Shown piece after piece: positions 17,790 to 26,495 of a DNA stretch of 64,000 nt (the first letter of the stretch is position 1; the number at the start of each line of letters is the position of its first letter). This DNA is from JAWHQP01 sp032586195. GTDB taxonomy: Bacteria > Pseudomonadota > Gammaproteobacteria > Enterobacterales > Pasteurellaceae. Below the pieces are notes generated by a model. The model ran no database searches, had not been told where the DNA came from, and saw only the letters and a list, made by a program, of their open reading frames with translations. A program made the translations under genes and the position numbers. The stretch is from assembly GCA_032586195.1 (NCBI GenBank), contig JAWHQP010000001.1:310001-374000 (forward strand), in the 5' to 3' direction.

Positions 17790-18650
17790 TTAGTTATAAG
17801 TGTAAACAATCAGTTGTTGACTTTTATCCAGTTTGTTTACCGTTGTTTTTAATTGGTTTACAGCATCAAGACCAGCGAGATCCTGCAGATGAAGTTCATA
17901 ACGATCTCCTTTTTGTTTAATTTGGCCGGTCATGTTTTTTTGTGCCAGTTGTTTTGTCAGCTCTTTAGCCTGCTGATGGCTGGAGATATTGGTAATCCGC
18001 ACATTATACGGCTTCGTGGTTGAACGTGCCGAATTTTTTGCAATGGCGGCGGTAGTTATTTTACTGCCTTGGGAATTTGTTTGGATTCTTTGACGGCCGT
18101 TATCCGTCTTGGCTAACTTTGCCAGGGTAGAGGCTCCGGACCCTGAGATTTGTCCGTTACGTTCGACATGCAATGCTTCTACGCGTACTTTAGCCACGCC
18201 CGAACTAATCATCCGCAGTTCACGGGCCGCCGCTTTGGATAAATCCATAATACGGGTGTTGGAAAACGGACCACGGTCATTGATACGTACAATCACTTTT
18301 TTATTGTTACGCATATTGGTCACTAAGGCATAGGAACCCAGCGGCAGGGTTTTATGTGCCGCGGTGTAGCCGGATGCGTTGTAGGCTTCTCCGCTGGCCG
18401 TGCGGCGACCGTGGAATTTACTGTGATAATAACTTGCCATGCCTTCTTTGACATAATTCTTAGCATTGCCATGAGTGCTTGTTGTATATGATTTACCATT
18501 TACCACATAGGTATTAGATGTAGTTACTTTGCCTTGATAAGTAAGCTTAGGGCCTGCCACGCCATAGTTTTTTTTCGTATCGGCTTGCGCCGAGCATGCA
18601 CTCAAAGCAGTAACTGCAAGTAATGCAGCCAGTATAAATTTTAATTTCAT
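17790..18650 (-). CDS. rlpA: Septal ring lipoprotein RlpA
   Basis: Outer-membrane lipoprotein acting on denuded peptidoglycan at division sites; a lytic transglycosylase in some species. The 286 residues have a lipobox (A-L-S-A-C-S, lipidated Cys near residue 19), a double-psi beta-barrel domain (G-M-A-S-Y-Y-H-S-K-F-H-G-R-R-T-A-S-G-E and V-R-I-N-D-R-G-P-F), a Ser/Thr/Lys-rich linker, and a C-terminal SPOR domain from about residue 205. The position between rodA and dacA is the classic one. Confidence 0.94.
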   Translation of the reverse strand: MKLKFILAALLAVTALSACSAQADTKKNYGVAGPKLTYQGKVTTSNTYVVNGKSYTTSTHGNAKNYVKEGMASYYHSKFHGRRTASGEAYNASGYTAAHKTLPLGSYALVTNMRNNKKVIVRINDRGPFSNTRIMDLSKAAARELRMISSGVAKVRVEALHVERNGQISGSGASTLAKLAKTDNGRQRIQTNSQGSKITTAAIAKNSARSTTKPYNVRITNISSHQQAKELTKQLAQKNMTGQIKQKGDRYELHLQDLAGLDAVNQLKTTVNKLDKSQQLIVYTYN

Positions 18651-18731
18651 AATAGTTTACTCTAGGTTTGCCAGCCTAAATTTGTTAGCTCATTTATTTT
18701 AATCTCAACTTATAAGATGATAAAAAAGTAA

Positions 18732-19859
18732 TTAGTTCCCTCTGCCGTGGTAGAGCGTCCGTCTATGGGTGTGAACGGACATCACAAGCCCGAAGCCCGC
18801 CATAAGGGAAACAAATGATGTTCCGCCGTAGCTTATTAGCGGTAATGGTACACCGACTACGGGCAAAATGCCACTTACCATGCCAATGTTTACAAATATA
18901 TAAACAAAGAAGATAAGGGTTAACGCCCCCACCAGAATACGGCCAAAGGCGTTTTGTGCCCCGACACCGATTATCAGTCCGCGAATCATAATGAAAAAGT
19001 AGAGTGCCACTAGAATTGTAATGCCCAGCATACCATGTTCTTCACTGAGGACGGCAAAAATGAAATCCGTGTGCGGTTCGGGTAAAAATTCCAACTGGGA
19101 TTGTGTGCCTTGCATCCAGCCTTTGCCGAATAAGCCGCCGGAGCCAATCGCTATTTGAGATTGCAGAATATGATAGCCCGCCCCTAACGGATCTTTTTCA
19201 GGATCAAACAAGGTTAGCACACGCATACGTTGATAATCGTGCATTAAATATAACCACATTATCGGAATAAACCCTGCCAGACCGACGATAGCGGCAAGAA
19301 TCAGCCACCAGCTCATACCGGCCAGGAACACGACAAAGATGCCGGAAGCGCCGACTAAAATAGAGGTGCCTAGATCCGGCTGAATGGCCACCAACAATGT
19401 CGGTATCAAAATCATAATGAGTGCAATGATCGTTTCGAACAGTTTGGACGGCATACTGCGGTTGCCTAAATACACCGCCACCATGAGCGGTACGGCTAAT
19501 TTTACAATTTCCGAGGGTTGAAAACGGAACAAGCCGAGATCAAGCCAGCGTTGCGCTCCTTTGCTGGTAGTACCGATAAGATCCACCAGAATTAACATAA
19601 CGAAGCCCGCAATGTATAAATAAGGGGCGACCCGCTGATAAAAACGCGGCGGAAACTGCGCCATCACGATCATAACGGTAAAGCCTAACAGCACCTGAAT
19701 GATACGGTTGCGAAACATCACTTCATTGCCGCCTACCGCACTGTAAAGGACCAGTATGCCGTAAGCGGAGATACAAATAAGTCCCAACAATAGCCAAGGA
19801 TCTAAATGCACTTTCTGCCAGAAGTTAGAAAAGAGCGATTTTTTCTCGGTCATTGTCAT
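18732..19859 (-). CDS. rodA: Rod-shape peptidoglycan glycosyltransferase RodA
   Basis: SEDS-family polytopic membrane glycosyltransferase that polymerises lateral-wall peptidoglycan with PBP2. The 375 residues contain about ten hydrophobic segments and the SEDS motifs Q-P-D-L-G-T near residue 170, F-L-P-E-P-H-T-D-F-I-F near residue 258 and P-L-I-S-Y-G-G-T-S near the end. Its start overlaps the mrdA stop by 4 bases (ATGA), so the two are translationally coupled. Confidence 0.96.
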   Translation of the reverse strand: MTMTEKKSLFSNFWQKVHLDPWLLLGLICISAYGILVLYSAVGGNEVMFRNRIIQVLLGFTVMIVMAQFPPRFYQRVAPYLYIAGFVMLILVDLIGTTSKGAQRWLDLGLFRFQPSEIVKLAVPLMVAVYLGNRSMPSKLFETIIALIMILIPTLLVAIQPDLGTSILVGASGIFVVFLAGMSWWLILAAIVGLAGFIPIMWLYLMHDYQRMRVLTLFDPEKDPLGAGYHILQSQIAIGSGGLFGKGWMQGTQSQLEFLPEPHTDFIFAVLSEEHGMLGITILVALYFFIMIRGLIIGVGAQNAFGRILVGALTLIFFVYIFVNIGMVSGILPVVGVPLPLISYGGTSFVSLMAGFGLVMSVHTHRRTLYHGRGN

Positions 19860-21907
19860 TCCGTGGTTTCCTCATCATTGGTCGGCATCGGTGCGGTTTC
19901 TTCATTTGATTCACCGTTATCTGTTGAATTATCCGGCGGCGTTCCAATATCCGTCGGTACCACTTCGGTCGGCAAAGTGTTTTCTTCCATTTTTTCGCCT
20001 TTTTCTTCTTCTGATTTTAATAATTTAGGCAGGCGGTTATTCAGATAAAAATCCATCACCTTGCGCGCCACAGGTGCCGCATTGCTTGAACCGCCGCCCG
20101 CATTTTCCAGAATGAGCGATACCACCACTTGGGGCGATTCATAAGGAGCATAAGCGGTAAACCAGGCATGATCATGCAACTCGCGTTTTAGCTGCTTGGC
20201 ATCGTAACGCTGATTTTCTTTCAGACTGAATACCTGTGCCGTACCCGATTTGCCCGCCGCATTGTAATTTGTTCCGATGAATGCCTTACGCCCCGTACCG
20301 GCCGGGCCGTTAATCACACCGAACATACCGCGTTTGGCCGCGCTCCAGTATTCGGCTTTCGGCTCTTTAATATCTTCATATAACAACGGATCCTTATAGG
20401 GTTCGCTAGTGACGCCGTTGGTTTCTTTCATCAGGTGCGGTGTGTTGACCTTGCCATTATTGACTAAAACGGTCGTCGCTTTTGCCAGTTGCAGCGGTGT
20501 GGCGATCCAGTAGCCCTGCCCGATCCCCACAGGGATCGTGTCACCCATTACCCAGGATTTTTTGTATTTTTTCTGTTTCCACTGGCGGGTCGGCATAATA
20601 CCCGCGGTTTCTTCCTGAATATCAATACCGGTCGGCAAACCGAAACCGAATTTGTTCATCCATTCCGCCAGGCGGTCTATGCCCATTTTATAGGCAACCT
20701 GATAAAAATAGGTATCCGCCGATTCGGTGATGGCTTTATTCAGATTTAAGCTACCGTGGCCGGTTTTTTTCCAGTCGCGGAACCGTTTGGTGGTATTCGG
20801 TAAAATCCAGTAACCGGGGTCGAAAATGGTGGTGTTTTGCGTAATCACGCCTTCCGTCAGTGCGGCCACGGAGATAAACGGTTTTACCGTGGACGCCGGC
20901 GGATAAGCACCTTGTGTGGCACGGCTGTACAGCGGACGATCGGGATCGTTGAGCAGACGTTTATAATCCGCGACCGAAATACCGCCCACAAACAGATTGT
21001 TATCATAGCTCGGGCTGGATACCATCGCCAGAATGCCGCTGTCTTTCGGGTCCATTACCACGACGGCTCCCTTTTGCCCCGCCAGTAATTCGGCGATATA
21101 GAGCTGCAATTCAAGATCAATGGTTAAATGGATACTTTTGCCCGCAATAGGAGGTTGTTCACTGAGCTTACGAATAACCTTGCCGCGGTTGTTGATTTCC
21201 ACCTGCTCATAGCCCGCGGTGCCGTGCAGTTGATCTTCGTAGTAGCGTTCGATTCCCAATTTGCCTATATCGGTGGTGCCGGAATAATTGGCGGATTTTT
21301 CTTCTTTTTTCAGCCGTTCGGCGTCTTTCTCATTGATTTTCGCCACATAACCCAAAATATGCGACAGCGGTTCGCCGTATAAATAATGGCGTGTAAAATA
21401 AGGACGCACGTCTAAACTTTCATATTTATATTGGTTCACGGCAAAACGGGCCATTTGCTCTTCGGTCAGATCCGCTTTCAGCATAATCGGCGTATAGCGG
21501 GTGGAACGGCGGCGTTCTTTTTTAAACTGTTCGATATCTTCATCGGTCAGCCCCACGATATCCCGCAATTCCTCAAAGGTACGCTCCAGATCTTCCACTT
21601 TCTCCGGCACAATATAGAGCCCGAAAAAGGTTAAATTCTCGGCTAGCAATATACCGTTGCGATCGTAAATCAGCCCACGGGTCGGCGCCACCGGCAACAG
21701 CTTGATACGGTTGCCGTTGGAACGGGTCTGATATTTGTCATATTCCACTACCTGCAAATGATATAAATTGGTAAACAGCACGGCGGTGAGTACAACGGTA
21801 CCGATAAAGGCGACTAAGGCGCGGCGGGCAAACAGATTCCGTTCCGCTTTATTATCGCGGATCGGCTCATGCAGAGGAGCGGCAAACAGGTTACGTAGAA
21901 AATTCAT
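19856..21907 (-). CDS. mrdA: Penicillin-binding protein 2, elongasome transpeptidase
   Basis: Inner-membrane-anchored transpeptidase of the elongasome, 683 residues. It has a short cytoplasmic tail, one transmembrane segment near residues 28-50 (R-A-L-V-A-F-I-G-T-V-V-L-T-A), a pedestal domain and the transpeptidase domain: S-T-V-K in Y-P-P-A-S-T-V-K-P-F, S-A-D (SxN-like) in T-E-S-A-D-T-Y-F-Y-Q, and K-S-G-T in A-A-G-K-S-G-T-A-Q-V-F. A Glu/Thr-rich tail of about 50 residues (E-E-K-G-E-K-M-E-E-N and after) extends the C-terminus and may be disordered. It starts 3 bases after rlmH. Confidence 0.96.
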   Translation of the reverse strand: MNFLRNLFAAPLHEPIRDNKAERNLFARRALVAFIGTVVLTAVLFTNLYHLQVVEYDKYQTRSNGNRIKLLPVAPTRGLIYDRNGILLAENLTFFGLYIVPEKVEDLERTFEELRDIVGLTDEDIEQFKKERRRSTRYTPIMLKADLTEEQMARFAVNQYKYESLDVRPYFTRHYLYGEPLSHILGYVAKINEKDAERLKKEEKSANYSGTTDIGKLGIERYYEDQLHGTAGYEQVEINNRGKVIRKLSEQPPIAGKSIHLTIDLELQLYIAELLAGQKGAVVVMDPKDSGILAMVSSPSYDNNLFVGGISVADYKRLLNDPDRPLYSRATQGAYPPASTVKPFISVAALTEGVITQNTTIFDPGYWILPNTTKRFRDWKKTGHGSLNLNKAITESADTYFYQVAYKMGIDRLAEWMNKFGFGLPTGIDIQEETAGIMPTRQWKQKKYKKSWVMGDTIPVGIGQGYWIATPLQLAKATTVLVNNGKVNTPHLMKETNGVTSEPYKDPLLYEDIKEPKAEYWSAAKRGMFGVINGPAGTGRKAFIGTNYNAAGKSGTAQVFSLKENQRYDAKQLKRELHDHAWFTAYAPYESPQVVVSLILENAGGGSSNAAPVARKVMDFYLNNRLPKLLKSEEEKGEKMEENTLPTEVVPTDIGTPPDNSTDNGESNEETAPMPTNDEETTE

Positions 21908-21910
21908 CCG

Positions 21911-22378
21911 TTACTCACGATGATAAGGGTGATTGGTACTTAACGACCAGGCCCGATACAGGCTTTCCGCCACGACCACCCGCACTAACGGATGGGGCAA
22001 AGTAAGAGGGGAGAGTGACCAGCTTTGTTCCGCTGCCGCCTTGCATTCGGGTGAAAGCCCCTCAGGCCCGCCGATAAGCAGACACAGATCACGACCGTCG
22101 TTTTTCCACGCCGCCAATTGCTGTGCCAGCTGAGCGGTGGTCCAAGGTTTGCCGGGAATATCCAGGGTCACGATTTTCCCTTTGCCGCAAGCCGCCAGCA
22201 TGGCTTTACCTTCCTGCTCGAGAATCCGTCTGATATCGGCGTTTTTACCGCGTTTGCCGGCAGGAATTTCTATCAGTTCAAAAGGCATATCTTTAGGAAA
22301 ACGGCGTTGATATTCTTCAAAACCGGTCTTCACCCAATCGGGCATTTTGGTACCCACGGCAATCAGTTGTATCTTCAT
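21911..22378 (-). CDS. rlmH: 23S rRNA pseudouridine-1915 N3-methyltransferase
   Basis: SPOUT-class methyltransferase modifying pseudouridine 1915 of 23S rRNA. At 155 residues it has the standard length. Landmarks are the N-terminal M-K-I-Q-L-I-A-V-G-T-K-M-P-D-W, the SAM-binding L-L-I-G-G-P-E-G-L and the C-terminal trefoil-knot part H-P-L-V-R-V-V-V-A-E-S-L-Y-R-A-W ending P-Y-H-R-E. A USS (AAAGTGCGGT, 22379-22388) abuts its start codon between it and rsfS. Confidence 0.96.
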   Translation of the reverse strand: MKIQLIAVGTKMPDWVKTGFEEYQRRFPKDMPFELIEIPAGKRGKNADIRRILEQEGKAMLAACGKGKIVTLDIPGKPWTTAQLAQQLAAWKNDGRDLCLLIGGPEGLSPECKAAAEQSWSLSPLTLPHPLVRVVVAESLYRAWSLSTNHPYHRE

Positions 22379-22415
22379 AAAGTGCGGTGTCGAAATCGGG
22401 AGTTTTTACGTGTGG

Positions 22416-22724
22416 TTAGGCCCAAAGTTTTTCCAGTTGGTACATTTCGCGGCTGTCACGCTGCATGATATGCACAATCGCCTGCCCGAAATCCACCACA
22501 ATCCAGTCCGCCACCGCTTTACCTTCCTGCCCGAAAGTTTCGAAGCCCGCCTGTTTGCTTTCATCAATCAGCTTTTGGGCCACCGACGCCACATGGCGAC
22601 CGGATGTTCCCGTGCAGATAATCATATCGTCGGTGACGGACGACTTACCCCGCACGTCAATACGTTGAATTTCCGTCGCTTTTAAATCATCAAGCTTAGT
22701 TAGAATAAAGTCCACTAAATTCAT
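22416..22724 (-). CDS. rsfS: Ribosomal silencing factor RsfS
   Basis: Binds ribosomal protein L14 and blocks subunit joining in starvation (YbeB/Iojap family). I chose the ATG at 22724 (M-N-L-V-D-F-I-L-T-K, 102 residues): a GAGGAG lies just upstream, it gives the usual family length, and the open frame further upstream has no family similarity. Conserved features are D-D-M-I-I-C-T-G-T-S-G-R-H and D-W-I-V-V-D-F-G-Q-A-I-V-H-I-M. It is the first gene of the rsfS-rlmH-mrdA-rodA-rlpA-dacA run. Confidence 0.93.
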   Translation of the reverse strand: MNLVDFILTKLDDLKATEIQRIDVRGKSSVTDDMIICTGTSGRHVASVAQKLIDESKQAGFETFGQEGKAVADWIVVDFGQAIVHIMQRDSREMYQLEKLWA

Positions 22725-22834
22725 CTTTTCTCCTCTTACGAAGTGCATAATTCTAGCACGAGATCCGCGCAAGCGGAATAAAACCGCAAAAACTCGCCAA
22801 AACAACACCGCACTTTGCGGCGGATTTATAAAAA

Positions 22835-22861
22835 ACAAAGCCCCGAATTAACAGGGCTATC
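22835..22861 (-). terminator. Terminator after ftsN
   Basis: On the minus strand AGCCC, a 10-base loop and GGGCT (plus-strand 22839-22858) are followed by TTG and a T run. A USS (ACCGCACTTT) lies close by at 22807-22816. Confidence 0.75.
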
Positions 22862-22880
22862 ATGAAATTAAAGCGGCAAA

Positions 22881-23717
22881 TTACATGCCGATAATCACAC
22901 AGTTGGCGATGGAACTCGCCTGCCGGCGGGCGGCATTGGCCGCGTTGCGATCACCCAGCGGACCGATCACGACGCGGTTCCAGTCGGAGCTGGTGTTGAC
23001 ACGCGCATTAAGACCCGTCATTGCTAGGCGGGCCTGTAAACTTTCCGCCTGAGCTTTATTTTTAAACGCTCCGCATTGCAAACCGAATTTACCGCCGGCC
23101 GGTTTCGCGGCCGTCTCGGCTTTTTTGCTTTCCTCCGCCTTTTTGGCGGCGTCTTTTTTAGCCTGTTCGGCTTTCGCTCTATCCGCCGAAGCGGCTTCAA
23201 CAATCACCGCTTTCTTAGCCTGTTCCGCCTTCGCGGCTTCGGCTTTACGGCGTTCTTCTTCTTCTGCTTGTGAAACGGAAGCATCCTGTTCCGTAGCGGT
23301 TGCCGCCGCTGTTGAATTATCTGCTGCGGCAGCCTGAGCCGCGGCTTCCGCCCGTTTCACTTTGTCCAGTTCGGCCTGTTTTTCTTTTTCAGCCAGTTTC
23401 TTTAATTCTTCTTTTTGTTTTTCACTCAGTTTAACCGAATTCTGCTGCTCTTCCGTGGTCGGCACGGTGCGGCTTTCCAGTTCTTTAATATAAGACCATA
23501 CTTCTTCAGGCCGGCTTGGCAGCTGGCTTTTCGGCTGCGTTTTGGTTTCAACGGCGGGCTGTTGGACTTCAGGCGCTTTTTCTTTTAAAAGGTATAACCC
23601 CGCGGCGAAGCCGACCACGACGATGACGGCGATAGTCAGTAATAATGTTTTGTTTCCGCCCGATTTTTTTTTCTTTCTGCCGTTATTACGAACGGCGTAA
23701 TCACGTTGTTGAGCCAC
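22881..23717 (-). CDS. ftsN: SPOR-domain cell division protein FtsN
   Basis: Bitopic inner-membrane protein that triggers septal peptidoglycan synthesis. The 278 residues comprise a basic cytoplasmic tail (R-N-N-G-R-K-K-K-K-S-G), one transmembrane helix (about residues 24-44, L-L-L-T-I-A-V-I-V-V-V-G-F-A-A-G), a long Lys/Ala/Glu-rich periplasmic linker with coiled-coil character (about 70-205), and a C-terminal SPOR domain (G-K-F-G-L-Q-C-G-A-F-K-N-K-A-Q-A-E). It lies downstream of priA on the same strand, the FtsN/PriA arrangement also known in E. coli. Confidence 0.88.
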   Translation of the reverse strand: MAQQRDYAVRNNGRKKKKSGGNKTLLLTIAVIVVVGFAAGLYLLKEKAPEVQQPAVETKTQPKSQLPSRPEEVWSYIKELESRTVPTTEEQQNSVKLSEKQKEELKKLAEKEKQAELDKVKRAEAAAQAAAADNSTAAATATEQDASVSQAEEEERRKAEAAKAEQAKKAVIVEAASADRAKAEQAKKDAAKKAEESKKAETAAKPAGGKFGLQCGAFKNKAQAESLQARLAMTGLNARVNTSSDWNRVVIGPLGDRNAANAARRQASSIANCVIIGM

Positions 23718-23810
23718 GATAAAACCCTATAAATTCATATGAAATGATACTGTTAAAATTTATAAAAATGCGGTTAATTTTACTGAATAATTCATCTATT
23801 GACCAGTTCT

Positions 23811-26021
23811 TTAGCTTAAATCCTGCGGATCCACGTCCAAAATGCAACGAACCTTAGCGGGTTTATCCGCGTTTTCCGCGTTAAATTGCTGTAAGGCCTG
23901 CTGCAGCAATGGCTTGGATGGCGTTTGCAGCAATAATTGCCAGCGATATCGTCCCGCTTTTTTGCCGAACGGGGCAGGCATCGGGCCGAGGATTTGAAAG
24001 TGCGGTGCCGATTTTTCGAGTTTCCAATTCTGAAACCAATCCGCTATCTGCTGCAAATGCTGTTCCGCCTCTTCGCCGTGGCGACTTTCCGCCTTGAACA
24101 AAGCTTGCCCGCTAAAGGGCGGCAGGCCCATAGCATGCCGTAATTGCAACGCTTGCTCGGCAAAGGCATGATAGCCTTGAGTAAGCAGAGTTTGCAGCAG
24201 CGGATGATCGGGATAATGGGTTTGCAACACCACTTCACCCGCTTTCTCCGCCCGTCCGGCACGGCCCGAAACCTGCACATAGAGCTGCGCCAGCCGTTCT
24301 TCCGCGCGGAAATCCAACGAAAACAAGGCGTTATCCACATTTACAATAGCCACCAAGGTTACATTCGGAAAATGATGCCCTTTGGCCAGAATCTGGGTGC
24401 CGATTAAAATCTGGCTTTTGCCCTGTCGAATAGCGTCCAACTGGCTTTCCAGCTTGCCTTTGCGGGCGGTAGTGTCGCTGTCGATGCGGGTGGTTTGATA
24501 GTGCGGAAAAAACCGCCGCAGCGCCTCTTCCAGCTGTTCCGTGCCCAGCCCAGTGGTAATCAGATGGGTTGAACCGCAGTCGGCGCATTGCATGGGCACA
24601 GGCTTTTGAGCGGCACAGTGATGGCAGCGCAGCACGCGCTGCTGCTGATGATAAGTGTAGGGCTTATCACATTGCGGACAGGACGCCATCCAGCCGCATT
24701 CATGGCACAACAGCACCGGGGCGAAGCCACGACGGTTTAAAAACAGCAGCACCTGATTGCCTTGGCTTAAATGGCTTTGCATTTTGTTCAGCAAGGTAAG
24801 AGATAACCCGTGTTCCACTTTCTGCGCTTTTAAATCAATTACTTGCTGCCGCAGCGGGGATATGTTATTGCCCGCCCGGCGGGATAGCACGATATGGCGA
24901 TATTTGCCGTTTTTTACGTTATTCAGGCTTTCCAGACTGGGCGTGGCAGACCCCATCAGCACGGGAATATTCAGCTGTTTGGCATAGACCACGGCAAGAT
25001 CGCGGGCGTGATAACGCCAGCCGCCGTCCTGCTGTTTGAAGGAGTTATCGTGTTCTTCGTCAATCACAATTAGTCCGAGCCGTTTGAACTGGCTGAACAG
25101 AGCCGAACGTGTGCCGATCACAATGGCGCTTTCTCCTTGGCGGGCACGCTGCCACACCTGTAGGCGTTGCGTGTCGTTTAAATTGGAATGCAGCACATCC
25201 ATCGGCACATTAAAACGTGCCCGGAAGCGGCGGATGGTTTGCGGCGTTAATCCGATCTCAGGCACCAGCACCAGCACCTGATTGCCTTGTTTCAGCACTT
25301 CTTCAATGTATTGCAGATAAATTTCCGTCTTGCCCGAGCCGGTTACACCGTCCAGCAGCCAGGCGGCAAAGCCTTGGTGGAATAATAACTGGCTGAGCGC
25401 GAGGGCCTGCTGTTTGTTTAAGGTTAACCGATTTTGCTCATTTGCCACGGGCTGCTCTTTGAGGCGGTCTTGCCATGGCACGATGGGCGTGGCCCGTTCC
25501 TGCTCGCTGACAAACCGTTTGGCTTTGAGCTGCGACCATATCGCCGCGTTGAAGCTGTTGTTGCCTTTTTCCAGCGGGCTAAGCCGCAGCGCTTGCAATG
25601 CTTCAAGCTGTTTTTTCGCCCGTTTGAGTTCGCCGGAGCCGAGGGCTTGTTCACCCTGTTCCGTCAATTGCCAAAAAACTCGCGATTTCGACACCGCACT
25701 TTCACCCTGGCGTAATTTTATCGGCAGGGAGGAAAACAGTACATCACCCAAGGCATACTGATAATAGCCCGCTCCCCAGCTTAATAATTGCCATAATTCC
25801 CGATTGAAAACCGGCTGTTCGTCAAGGCAGGCGAGGATAGATTTCAGTCGGGCGGAAGAGACCTCGGTGGACCGCGGCAGCTCCACTACAATACCCACGC
25901 GCTTTTGCGTACCGAACGGCACCAGCACGCGGCAGCCTACCGCCGGCTGCAGTTCGGCAGGCAGTAGGTAATCGAAAAAACGCATTAAAGGAACGGCTAA
26001 CGCCACACGAACAAGCTGCAT
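23811..26021 (-). CDS. priA: Primosomal protein N' (replication restart helicase)
   Basis: 3'-to-5' helicase that recognises stalled forks and loads the primosome. I chose the ATG at 26021 (M-Q-L-V-R-V-A-L-A-V-P-L, 736 residues), which aligns with the family start; an in-frame TTG three codons upstream is less likely. Landmarks are Walker A D-G-V-T-G-S-G-K-T-E, the Walker B variant V-I-D-E-E-H-D, and a cysteine-rich zinc region (C-H-E-C-G-W, C-P-Q-C-D, C-H-H-C, C-A-D-C). Two USS copies lie in the coding sequence near 24000 and 25690. Confidence 0.96.
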   Translation of the reverse strand: MQLVRVALAVPLMRFFDYLLPAELQPAVGCRVLVPFGTQKRVGIVVELPRSTEVSSARLKSILACLDEQPVFNRELWQLLSWGAGYYQYALGDVLFSSLPIKLRQGESAVSKSRVFWQLTEQGEQALGSGELKRAKKQLEALQALRLSPLEKGNNSFNAAIWSQLKAKRFVSEQERATPIVPWQDRLKEQPVANEQNRLTLNKQQALALSQLLFHQGFAAWLLDGVTGSGKTEIYLQYIEEVLKQGNQVLVLVPEIGLTPQTIRRFRARFNVPMDVLHSNLNDTQRLQVWQRARQGESAIVIGTRSALFSQFKRLGLIVIDEEHDNSFKQQDGGWRYHARDLAVVYAKQLNIPVLMGSATPSLESLNNVKNGKYRHIVLSRRAGNNISPLRQQVIDLKAQKVEHGLSLTLLNKMQSHLSQGNQVLLFLNRRGFAPVLLCHECGWMASCPQCDKPYTYHQQQRVLRCHHCAAQKPVPMQCADCGSTHLITTGLGTEQLEEALRRFFPHYQTTRIDSDTTARKGKLESQLDAIRQGKSQILIGTQILAKGHHFPNVTLVAIVNVDNALFSLDFRAEERLAQLYVQVSGRAGRAEKAGEVVLQTHYPDHPLLQTLLTQGYHAFAEQALQLRHAMGLPPFSGQALFKAESRHGEEAEQHLQQIADWFQNWKLEKSAPHFQILGPMPAPFGKKAGRYRWQLLLQTPSKPLLQQALQQFNAENADKPAKVRCILDVDPQDLS

Positions 26022-26084
26022 AGAATCCAAATGAAGTTGATGTTACCGAATCGAAAATCCGTTCATTATACCCAAATCCGCCCC

Positions 26085-26112
26085 TTGAATAATCCATTTT
26101 TTTCGGTATAAT
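26085..26112 (+). promoter_or_regulatory. Promoter of rpmE
   Basis: TTGAAT at 26085-26090, a 16-base spacer and a perfect TATAAT at 26107-26112. It predicts a leader of roughly 105 bases before the rpmE ATG. Confidence 0.65.
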
Positions 26113-26117
26113 TTGCC

Positions 26118-26225
26118 CCCTAAACAAAAGCGTGCCATTTATGGCGTAATATTAACTCACGCGGTGTTTGGATATTCGTCCCGAATAGGTCCTTATAGCG
26201 GCGTGGCTTCATTTTGAGGTTTTCT
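26118..26225 (+). promoter_or_regulatory. Long rpmE 5' leader, possible L31 autoregulatory element
   Basis: The leader contains a compact hairpin: TATTCG (26173-26178), a 3-base loop, CGAATA (26182-26187). Its ribosome-binding site TGAGGT is at 26215-26220. Structured rpmE leaders that mediate L31 feedback are known in gammaproteobacteria; whether this one belongs to that class needs a covariance-model search. Confidence 0.4.
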
Positions 26226-26441
26226 ATGAAACAAGGTATTCACCCGGAATATAAAGAAATTACCGCGACCTGTTCTTGCGGTAATGTAATCAAAACCCGT
26301 TCAACGATAGGTAAAGATATCACTCTGGACGTATGCGGCAAATGCCATCCGTTCTACACCGGCAAACAACGTGTTGTTGATACCGGCGGTCGAGTAGAAC
26401 GTTTCAACAAACGTTTCAGTATCCCAGGTACGAAAAAATAA
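26226..26441 (+). CDS. rpmE: 50S ribosomal protein L31, zinc-binding form
   Basis: Bridges the ribosomal subunits. I chose the ATG at 26226 (M-K-Q-G-I-H-P-E-Y, 71 residues), which is preceded by GAGGT and matches E. coli L31 length (70); the longer open frame from 26214 would include the ribosome-binding site. Zinc ligands are present (C-S-C-G and C-G-K-C-H-P-F), so this is the C+ zinc-binding paralogue. The ending N-K-R-F-S-I-P-G-T-K-K is characteristic. Confidence 0.97.
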   Translation: MKQGIHPEYKEITATCSCGNVIKTRSTIGKDITLDVCGKCHPFYTGKQRVVDTGGRVERFNKRFSIPGTKK

Positions 26442-26456
26442 TTTTGAATAAATATG

Positions 26457-26491
26457 AAACAAACCCCGCTGAGAACGGGGTTTGTTTTTTT
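26457..26491 (+). terminator. Terminator after rpmE
   Basis: A perfect 12-base arm (26457-26468, AAACAAACCCCG) pairs with 26476-26487 around a 7-base loop, followed by T to 26491. It also lies immediately after the convergent protease gene. Confidence 0.9.
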
Positions 26492-26495
26492 ATTA

